Translations under genes and position numbers: made by a program | Assembly: GCF_024362695.1 (NCBI RefSeq) | Contig: NC_065422.1 | Coordinates: 2,170,001-2,234,000, forward strand | From: Pectinophora gossypiella | Taxonomy: Eukaryota; Arthropoda; Insecta; Lepidoptera; Gelechiidae | Direction of reading: 5' to 3' | Length of the DNA stretch: 64,000 bases | Shown here: positions 53,914 to 62,480 of the stretch, piece after piece | Layout of the letters: each line of letters opens with the position of its first letter | Position numbering within the stretch: position 1 is the stretch's first letter | Notes under the pieces: generated by a model | Database searches by the model: none | Told to the model about the DNA's origin: nothing | Seen by the model: only the letters and a program-made list of their open reading frames with translations

Positions 53914-54451
53914 ATATGTCGTGGCCAGATCATAGAATTGATCATTTCATGATGTGCTCGATCATTTCATGAAATGGTCATATTTCATGAAATAGAACAT
54001 CATTCGTTGGCCACATCATGATGTAGTTTGGCCAGGTCAATGAACACAAAACGTTTAACGATATGAGCAACTAAATGCATGATTACTTCATGATATGGCC
54101 AAACGTTGACAATCATATCGTATTTGTAACATTATCCACCGATAGTGGCGCTGGTGTGGATTATATTTAAAACTTGATTGATATTATAATCGATGAATCA
54201 ATGTTATTGTTCAATTTTCCATGTCGAATAGGTACTTACATAATTTTGATCCTAAGAAATTAATCGACTATTCGCATTTTTATTACACCATATAGCATGG
54301 ACACCGCTTACATTAACGATATGGCCAAACGTTGATTGATATATCATTAAACGTTGACGTTTCAACGATATGGTCAACTTAAGTTGGCCATTTCATGAAA
54401 TGGTCGACCACATCATGAAATGATCAATTTTACGATCTAGCCACGACATAT
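53914..54451. mobile_element. MITE K, palindrome-rich
   Basis: Ends ATATGTCGTGGCCAGATC and GATCTAGCCACGACATAT are inverted over about 43 bases. Inside, GATCATTTCATGAAATGGTC-type and AACGATATGGCCAAACGTTGA-type words recur in both orientations. No coding capacity. A single copy in the window. Confidence 0.75.
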
Positions 54452-54805
54452 CCACAACACAAGGATGAAATGCCTGCCAATGTCTAGTTTTCCGTAGATG
54501 GAATGGAGTGGGTGGAATTAACTAGTGAAGTTTCTGCGCACACTAAGTGTATTCTATAAAAAACCCGACAGACAAGCTACTATTCGACTGTGTTCTAGTA
54601 AGTATGAAGTTGACCTACTGTTAATGTTATACTATTTCCTGCACGTTCGCGGAAAAATGCACTTTAATTTCCGGACGACATCCCTTTGATCGGTAATAGA
54701 ATTGGGTCCCATGCAGTGAGTTCTAAATCTTATAGCGAAACCAAGTAAGCGCCTTTTTGAAAAAAGAAAAAATACATATTTTGATGTGATTTTCTTTAAC
54801 AGGCA

Positions 54806-54945
54806 GAGGTCATTTTAAGCCGTTCGTCCTGGCTATTAACCGCGAAAAAACACCTCCACCATCTCGCGCTGGAGCACCGTAGTGGACCATACACATACCC
54901 CATCCAGTTGACTGAGGGAAGGTCTGTGCCCGCCAGTGGGACGTA
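54806..54945 (+). mobile_element. SINE-D 3' part, diverged
   Basis: From the end of the core through a GTCTGTGCCCGCCAGTGGGA tail. Confidence 0.6.
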
Positions 54946-54948
54946 AAA

Positions 54949-55160
54949 ACTCCGTGGTCCAGTGGTTGAGCGTTGGGCTCACGATCCAGAGGTCCATCGT
55001 GCCTTCCGAAGCACGGATCGTTTTACTTTCGGACAATCAGGTGATCACCCTGTAATGTCCTAACCAAACTAGGGATCACAAAATGATTCTTGTGATATGT
55101 CCCCACCGGGATTCGAACCCGGGACCTCAGGGAGCCCCACACTCAACCACGGAGTTTGTT
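54949..55160. mobile_element. Inverted pair of SINE-E heads
   Basis: A plus-strand head (54949-55003) meets a minus-strand SINE-E piece (core to head, 55004-55160). The two heads can pair with each other, leaving the linker and core as loop. Confidence 0.65.
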
Positions 55161-55849
55161 GAAATGCTGGGCATATTTTTTTAATAGTTTATATTGCAAA
55201 CTTTACAAAAATCTTATACAAGCCAATTACAAAGTTTGACAAATTAAATGAATCAAGGACTTAAAAAATGGACTTCTTTGGGTAAAGTTTGTTATAAGTC
55301 AGCAGTTTTAACCTGAATGGCCTGACCATAATTTCACCTGATACGTAATTTTAGAATTCAATTAATCTGCTGTTTAAAAACGGCCTGACTTTTAGTATTT
55401 TTATAATTTTTATAATGATGTCATACCCGACACGTAATTTCTGACATATCTAAAATATCTAAAAGTAGTTAGAAGAATACACTAAAGAGAGAAGTGGATC
55501 AAGATCAAAGCAAATGGAATATCATAATCACTCCTTACCGGTGAGAATCAGACGTGAGTTGTGCGCAAGATAATATCGTATATGGCTGTTATTCTTTTTT
55601 GTTACTTCTTTATCTCCATGAGAAATGATTTCGGAGATAAAAAATTACAGCAAAACAGAAACTGAAATGGTATAGACTTCCATTTTGTCAGTTCAATCTT
55701 ATAAAAACGTTAAGCTATCACGCGCGCGAAATCACTACGGACGCCTCTAAAAGGATTGTACGTAAGATATCCATTAAAATATTTATATAGCTGGAGACCC
55801 AGTGACTGACTCAGAAGGAGCGTCGGGGGTAGAAATAATGTATGGGAGG
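55161..55849. other. No gene seen
   Basis: AT-rich, with a possible LINE tail around 55190-55250. Confidence 0.35.
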
Positions 55850-56345
55850 TATGATCGGGACCTCCCAGTGAGTATGGGAAAACTTCCAGATCTTGGAAAA
55901 CTGCTCCGCATCAGGGAGACACCCTGCAGTCTGGCAAAACTATCGCACCTGGAATGATTCTTTTTTCACAAAACCTATTTAAATCTTGGTCAAATTCTAT
56001 TGTGGGTGAAAATAATTCAAAATGGCGGAAAAACAAAATGGCCGTCATACAAAATTTTGTTTTTTTTTTCAAAAAATGCCTCGGGGTAAAAATGATAAAT
56101 AGGGATGTAATGAGAACTTCATGTCGAGTATAGATATTGTTCTCAATCTTCGAAAACTGCTCCGCATCAGAGAGTCACCCTACGGCCTGGCGAATTTTTT
56201 TTTTGGCACAGCTTTGATCAAATTCTGTCGTCGGTAAAAGAAAACAAAATGGCGGAAAACCAAGATGGCCGCCATACAAAGTTTCGAACAAATACAGGAC
56301 ACGCGAGCTGCTTTAGCAGCGAGCGAACCACGCGAAATGTAGTCC
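55850..56345 (-). repeat. Repeat S, first copy, internal dimer
   Basis: Two units of roughly 240 bases, each with ACTGCTCCGCATCAG and AAAATGGCGGAAAA. It is the inverse of 60125-60483. The outer end is GCGAGCGAACCACGCG. Confidence 0.65.
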
Positions 56346-56400
56346 ATTAATATAAAACGGGAGAGAGGCGGTTTATTTTTCGGTAGACGGATTATTTTTA

Positions 56401-56560
56401 AAGTAACGCCGCGTTTCCACTTGACAACATTTTGCGCGCGACATCTGTTGAAAGTTAGCGCAAAACTTCTTAACAACATTGTCTGTCTACGCATCTACTA
56501 ATCGTCTGCCGTGGACAACATGTCGCCATGGAAACTAGTGGTTTTAGCGGTTTTGATAAT
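56401..56560. mobile_element. Possible MITE related to 57690-57790
   Basis: CGTTTCCACTTGACAACATT and TGGACAACATGTCGCCATGGAAAC are near-inverse ends. The other copy carries CAACGTTGCGCACTGTTGTG-type palindromes. Confidence 0.45.
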
Positions 56561-56675
56561 GCTTTATCTTAACGCTCGTTAAAAAAAATACAAAATTTAA
56601 AAAATATTTATTCTTCAATATTGGCTTACCTACATACGTTTAAGTCACAAAATTAACTGAAAAGACTTTTGCTAC

Positions 56676-56976
56676 GACCTCCGTGGTCCAGTGGTCCTGG
56701 GTTCGATTCCCGGTGGGGACATATCACAAAAATTACTTTGTGGTCCCTAGTTTGGTTAGGACATTACAGGCTGTTCACTTGACTGTCCGAAAGTAAGATG
56801 ATCCGTGCTTCGGAAGGCACGTCAAGCCGTTGGTCCCGGTTACTACTTACTGATGTAAGTAAGTAGTCGTTACATGAGCTATGTCAGGGGCCTTTGGCGG
56901 CTCAATAACCCTGACACCAGGGTTGATGAGGTTGGTACTGCGCCTCACAACCCACACAATAGAAGAAGAAGACTTT
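56676..56976 (+). mobile_element. SINE-E with shortened head
   Basis: CCTCCGTGGTCCAGTGGTCC fuses directly to GGGTTCGATTCCCGGTGG, so the anticodon arm is deleted. Linker, core and tail (AGAAGAAGAAG) are intact. Confidence 0.8.
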
Positions 56977-57189
56977 TGCTAAGACGCTAACTAAATTACA
57001 TTAAAATAATATCATTTATTTTGAGCACGTTAACCAACTTTAGTGTGTGCCTGCTTATATAATGTCATAAGCTTATAATAATATACCTATAGGTTGTTTA
57101 GATTTATAAATCTTTCCTCTATTATATCTTTAATCTGTAACATTACCAGTTCTTTTTATAATTATAGCCTTTTAATGATTTATAATACT

Positions 57190-57500
57190 TTAAGCTTTGT
57201 ACTGTATTTTTCTCGTTAACGTGGTAATTACAAATTTTCTCATTACTCGGGTAAATAATTGTTGCTTGATATTTGGATCACATTATGCATAGAATTATGT
57301 TGCTACCTATATTGCTTCTCTTTATTTTGATCAGAATAACAATGGATGGAAGATGTAATTGTTCCGGCGCGTAATAAAAAGGGGCGTCATTTATACCCAA
57401 AAATAAAAGATGCATATGTCTGTTATCCATGAAATTACAAGGAAAATCTGTACAGCGCCATCTGTAATGTTTTGGTGAACGTAGCCTGAAAAGTTCCACA
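57190..57500. mobile_element. MITE T, left arm lost
   Basis: It runs from near TTAACGTGGTAATTAC through ATTGTTGCTTGATATTTGG to the right terminal arm (GCGCCATCTGTAATGTTTTG and AACGTAGCCTGAAAAG). It is uninterrupted, and so serves as reference for the nested copies. Confidence 0.65.
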
Positions 57501-57689
57501 TTGATGATCAACTAACGATCCTGGTTACATAGCAATGTTTAAATGGGGATATGAGACTCCCAGGGAGTCGCGGTAAGAACCCGTTATTATGTGTTTTAAT
57601 TATGATAATAACCGCGTAAACTTAAAACAATGTATACATAGCAATGGTTTCATAGGCGGTCGAAGGGGATCTTTAAACATGATAGAGAC

Positions 57690-57790
57690 ATGTTGCGTTA
57701 CAGCTGACAACGTTGCGCACTGTTGTGCAACGTTGTCGTACATGTTGAGCGTAACCTGTTGCGCGTTATTGTTGCCTAGTGGATACAAGG
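57690..57790. repeat. Self-complementary block
   Basis: ACAACGTTGCGCACTGTTGT and later inverse words around a centre near 57722; see 56401. Confidence 0.45.
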
Positions 57791-57873
57791 CTTAAAGTAA
57801 AGTGTTTCTTTCAAAACAGTGTTTAATTAATATTAAAGAGTCCTAACACAATATTGGAATATACTTTTGTAGT

Positions 57874-57994
57874 ACAGTCATGAGCAATATAATGTACCCA
57901 TTTTAGGACTCTGCCGCACTAACATATTTGACATTTAGTGAGACTTACAGTTCAATTTGTCAAAAAAGTTAATATGACATGGTACCAAAGTGTT
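57874..57994. repeat. Repeat AA, second copy
   Basis: Same orientation and boundaries as 31660-31783, with few differences. Confidence 0.55.
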
Positions 57995-58344
57995 CATTTC
58001 TGGATGACAAACTATCATCATAACGAACTCACGATGGACTCACGATCCGAAGAACCAACGTGATAGATTAAAAAAAGGAGCTAGAACTTTTTTTTCTAAA
58101 AAAGGAAATTACTTACTTATGATTTATATTTTTACCTAATTTTTATTTAATAAGTAGATATGTATATTTTCATTAGTATATTTTATTATTTTTATTACTA
58201 TATTTTTACCTAATTATTATTTAACATATTATTATTTAATAGTTAGGTAAAATATAAGGAAATGTTCACGTGATCATTTTATTAGATGACATTTAGACAC
58301 GCTCTCATTCATTAAAACTTTCTAATAACTTTTCGCCTTAATTA

Positions 58345-58800
58345 ATGAGAGACTTTCCAGGCTACGTTCACCAAAAACAATATAGATGGCGTTGTACAGC
58401 CTCTGTGGTCTAGTGGTTAGAGCGTCAGGCTCACGATCTGGAGGTCCGGGTTCGATTCCCGATGGGGACATGGTCGAAATCACTTTGTGAGACTGTCCTT
58501 TGTTTGGTAAGGACTTTTCAGGCTTGAATCACCTGATTGTCTGAAAAAGTAAGATGATTCCGTGCTTCGGAGGGCACGTTAAGCTGTTGGTCCCGGCTAT
58601 TAGCCGTAAAAACACCTTCACCAACCCGCAGTGGAGCAGCGTGGTGGAGTATGCTCCATACCCCCTCCGGTTGATTGAGGGGAGGCCTGTGCCAAGCAGT
58701 GGGACGTATATAGGCTGTTTAGAAAGAAAGAAAGAAAGAAACATTTATTACTGTTTATGTATGTTATGTACAGCTTTAACGTGATAATTACATTTGTTTT
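58345..58800. mobile_element. MITE T left part with nested SINE-D
   Basis: The terminal arm (CAGGCTACGTTCACCAAAAA) is followed at 58400-58766 by a complete plus-strand SINE-D that duplicates TGTACAG (58393-58399, 58767-58773). The MITE then resumes at CTTTAACGTGATAATTAC and is cut again by the SINE-C at 58807. Confidence 0.8.
58400..58766 (+). mobile_element. SINE-D, full length, 7-bp target duplication
   Basis: Complete head, core and tail. It is followed by a (GAAA)n stretch and about 30 more bases before the duplication, a longer tail than other copies have. Confidence 0.88.
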
Positions 58801-58806
58801 CTTTTT

Positions 58807-59021
58807 CATCATCATCATCATCAGCCCATTAACTTCCCCACTGCTGGGGTACGGGCCTTCCCTATGGATGAATAGGGAGATCGGGCTTTAAACCATCAAG
58901 CGGGCCCAGTACGGATTGATGGTTATAAACGACTGCTAATGCAGCCGGGACCAACGGTTTAACGTGCCTTCCGAAGCACGGAGGAGCTCGAGATGACAAC
59001 TTTTTTTGTGGTCACCCATCC
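58807..59021 (-). mobile_element. SINE-C, 5'-truncated in the 5S-like part
   Basis: On the minus strand it begins GGATGGGTGACCAC and includes the core and tail. Confidence 0.8.
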
Positions 59022-59142
59022 ATATTTCGTCCAAATAAAATACCAGCTAAGGCAAAAAAACTCAAAGGAATTTTTCCTTATTTCTTCTGAAAAGTTGCTG
59101 ATGCACTTTCAATGGGTTTTAGCGCCCACGATGGAATCAAAT

Positions 59143-59228
59143 CCAATCAAATCAAATATACTTTATTGCACACAATATACAAAACAAATTAACACAGATG
59201 ATGATAGATACAGTACAATCTGGCAATC
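59143..59228 (-). mobile_element. LINE 3' tail
   Basis: Complement of CAAATATACTTTATTGCACA and GATGATAGATACAGTACAAT; related to 10430. Confidence 0.55.
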
Positions 59229-59579
59229 TGGCATGGAAGTGAGTCGACTGAAATTTTAATCTTTTTTTTGGCTTAGGGTAGAGGGAGATTTCAGTAAGAA
59301 CCAAAGGAGTTTTTGGCCTGGAATATTATTCGTTTTATATTTGAGATTTACACGTGTGTTTCAGTTCGTAGAAGGTAATTATGATTTCATTAGGTACATA
59401 CAGTCTTGTACGTACACGCCTCAGTGAACCCATTTATTATAGCTTGTTAAAACTTCAGCTACTTCTCATGAATATGGTATTGACTCTTAACTCTGCATCG
59501 AGACGCATTAAGCCAAGTTGTATGTAAGTAATTTTGATTTGTTCTAAAATATTTTATTAAAAAAATACACTTTTTCGTT

Positions 59580-59873
59580 TTTTTGACGTGACTTATTGTA
59601 GATTTGCCGCAGACGGCATTAACTACTTGGCCTCTCTTGGCTCACCCGGTACAGCGTTTAAGACAACAGGCCTGAGGGTGCCCAGTTGGGCGCGAATCTT
59701 GGCCCAGGGTGTCGTCTGAGAGGAAAAATATTTGAAAGAATTAATCGACCCTAGTGGGTTGATAGCGATAAGCGTTGCTAGAGGGAAATCGTCGACCACG
59801 CCGGCGGGGTCTGTATCGGGGTCCTGAAGTGTTTGGTGTCGCGAGCTGATTGGCTGCCTCTATGGCTAGATAC
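59580..59873 (-). mobile_element. Retroposon B copy
   Basis: About 290 bases on the minus strand with an A6 tail; a small internal deletion removes GGACAAATGGGGAGCGC-type sequence. Confidence 0.7.
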
Positions 59874-60124
59874 TTTTTAGTAGGTGTACCTATAATTTGC
59901 TAAGATTTTCTCATCAACAATTTTCAGTTCTATACACAGATTTTTTTTTCTAAAGCTACATATTTGATAATAACTTAACGAGGGACTTTTCCAGGCTACG
60001 TTTCCCAAAAAATAGATAGATGGCGCTGTACAGATTTAACGTGATAATTACCAATTTTCTTATTGGTCGAGTACATAATTATTCAAAAACATAATGTACC
60101 TAATGGCAGAGGCATATATAAAAA

Positions 60125-60483
60125 CTAGATGTCGCGTGGTTCGCTCGCTTTGTATGGCGGCCATCTTGTTTTCCCGCCATTTTTTTACCGCGATAGAATT
60201 TTATCAAGACTTAAATAGGTCTCGTGAAATCAAAAAAGTTCTAGGTACTTACTATAGTTTTACCAGGCCATAGGGTGTCTCCCTGATGCGGAGCAGTTTT
60301 CCAAGATGACGTTCCGATCACACCCCTATACATAATTTTTACACCCGAGACATTTTCTGGAAAAACAAAAATTTATATGGCGGCCATCTTGTTTTTCGGC
60401 CATTTTGATTTTTTTTACCGGCGACAGAATTTGAGTAAATAGGTTTGGTGGAAAAAAAATTGTTCCAGGTGCCTTGGTTTGCC
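60125..60483 (+). repeat. Repeat S, second copy, flanked by 37-41 base direct repeats
   Basis: Two units with GGCGGCCATCTTGTTTT. The flanks 60084-60124 and 60484-60520 share CAAAAACATAATGTA and ATGGCAGAGGCA, like a long target duplication. Confidence 0.65.
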
Positions 60484-60731
60484 CAAAAACATAATGTAAT
60501 GGCAGAGGCAAATATAAAAATAATTGTTGCTCGATATTTGGATCAGATATGTAGGTATAAAATTATATTGCTTCTTATATAGAAATAAATACTTTATTTA
60601 CACCATAAACAAAACAGTTACAGAACACAAATATTTGAAAAATATGAAACCAAATAAAAATTAAAATAAAACTTAAACAAATAAACAGAACTCTAAATAA
60701 AATAAATTATGTACAATTAACACATAAACTA

Positions 60732-61058
60732 ATAAACTGCCTATATACGTCCCACTGCTGGGCACAGGCCTCCTCTCAATCAACCGGAGGGGGTATGGAG
60801 CATACTCCACCACGCTGCTCCACTGCGGATTGGTGGAGGTGTTTTTACGGCTAATGCCGGGACCAACGGCTTAAAGTGCCCTCCGAAGCACGGAATCATT
60901 TTACTTTTTCGGACAATCAGGTGATTCAAGCCTGAAAATTCCTTACCAAACAAAGGACAGTCTCACAAAGTGATTTCGACAATGTCCCCATCGGGAATCG
61001 AACCCGGACCTCCAAATCGTGAGCCTAACGCTCTAACCACTAGACCACGGAGGCTGTT
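60732..61058 (-). mobile_element. SINE-D, full length, 12-bp target duplication
   Basis: ACACATAAACTA at 60720-60731 and 61059-61070. Head, core and RTE-like tail are complete. Confidence 0.9.
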
Positions 61059-61407
61059 ACACATAAACTAAACTATATTAATTAAAAAGCCCGCCTCGCA
61101 TCGTATAACATAAATAGCCTATATATATACGTCCCACTGCTGGGCACAGGCCTCCTCTCAAACAACTGGAGGGGGTATGCAGCATACTCCACCACGCTGC
61201 TCCACTGCGGGTTGCGGGCTGCGGGTTGGGTTGGTTACCTATATTTCTTCTCCTTATTTCGATCTAATTAATAATGAGTGGGTGGAAGATGTGTTGTGTC
61301 TGAGTGTAAGTAAGGGTCATGATTTTACAGCCAAAAACAAAGATAAAACTATTTTTTTTTTGGGAAACGTAGCCTGAAAAGAGACAGCTAGTGTCTGTAT
61401 AAAAAGT

Positions 61408-61700
61408 ATAATTCATATTCAAATTCATATTCATTTATTCCTTGTAACAACTTTACATTGTGTTGGAAATTGGAAATAAAAAATAAATAAAAACAAGCTT
61501 AAACTACATTACAATCTAAAACAACAGTGGGACTATAACTTACTTAAAATATACCTAACAAACTATTACAACAAACACATACAATATCAAAATAAAAAAA
61601 TAAAAATATCTTACACTTTAAACTTACACTAAAAACAATGTCGATGTTGTTTATATTCCTCAACGCTGTAAAAACAATTCTCCAGCAAAAAGAGTTTAAG
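61408..61700. repeat. Repeat J, second copy
   Basis: See 7778. The copy ends near ATTCTCCAGCAAAA, just before a MITE A stub. Confidence 0.5.
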
Positions 61701-61719
61701 ATAATGTTGGTTTTATAAT

Positions 61720-61740
61720 GGTGCTAATTCCTGTAAATAC
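61720..61740. mobile_element. MITE A left tip, cut by the Mag-like element
   Basis: GGTGCTAATTCCTGTAAATAC is the MITE A tip. The next base expected from other copies is C of CATCTAAT; instead TGTAATGT of the LTR begins. Confidence 0.75.
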
Positions 61741-61900
61741 TGTAATGTCCTGGGTAACGCCAGCTAGTCCTTTGGGGGCAGACAGGGAACAGCAATGAAA
61801 CGCGCCTAGTTCGTTCAACGATTTATTCCGAACTGCCACTATAAACTATTACCCTCTTTGTTCACAACTTATTATAATACATAATTCTACCTACATTACA
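61741..61900 (-). repeat. 3' LTR of the Mag-like element (inferred)
   Basis: 160 bases bounded by TGTAATGT and ACATTACA, perfect 8-base inverted ends, with the polypurine tract just upstream on the minus strand. There is no second LTR in the window to confirm it. Confidence 0.65.
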
Positions 61901-62017
61901 CTCCTCCACACTAAATCATTACTAACTATTAATACCTACTAAAATTATGATAACACACTTAATTAACCGCTTAAACTAAAGATAACAATTGACAACTTAA
62001 TCTAACACTATTACAAT

Positions 62018-62480
62018 TTAAAACTTATATCTAGGAGGTTTATTTAAACGACACTGTCTCTGAGGTCGTGTCCGAGGTGATACAGGGACAGGGGTGGTAG
62101 GCGAGGCAGGTTGTTCTACAGCAGTAAACTGCTTTTCTGGAGTATGAAAACGTTCATCATCTCCCGCCTCCGCTTCGGCCTCTGTGCCCACCGGTGTCAC
62201 CGCCGCTGACGCCGTGGGCGCCGCCTCCGTTGACTGCTGCGACCCGTCCTCTCTGTCCACCGAGGAAATGTCATCCGAACCGTTATTAATTCGTCTGACG
62301 TCTCCTGTACCTGATGGATAAACTAATGAATTCCTAGACCTACGCCTTAGCTGGTCGACATGTCTATGTAACACATTTCCACTACAGTCGGTAACATTAT
62401 AGTCAGTACCACCTAACCTGTGCGCAACTTTACCGGATTGCCATTTCTCCCTTTTTAAGTATTGTCGATACCATACGTCC
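62018..62480 (-). pseudogene. C-terminal end of Mag-like Pol, out of frame
   Basis: This frame continues Pol past the integrase. It opens near 62480 with a WYRQY motif, passes HRHVDQLRRRS and an acidic, Thr/Ala-rich tail, and ends with a basic RPQRQCRLNKPPRYKF. The tail is of the usual gypsy Pol type. It is one base out of register with the upstream frame, so this copy is probably inactive unless the shift is an assembly error. Confidence 0.75.

Larger units (their letters stand above)
59975..61385. mobile_element. MITE T, both arms present, with nested insertions
   Basis: Left arm CAGGCTACGTTTCCC and right arm GGGAAACGTAGCCTG are exact inverses at the tips. Inside are a Repeat S dimer (about 60125-60483), a SINE-D (60732-61058), a piece of LINE-like tail and a partial SINE-D (about 61108-61225). 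Without these the element would be about 500 bases. Confidence 0.75.

Noticed and set aside
3848..61058. tRNA genes suggested by A and B boxes at SINE-D, -E and -G heads
   Set aside because: The anticodon and acceptor stems do not close properly, each head runs straight into a SINE body, and the copies have target duplications.
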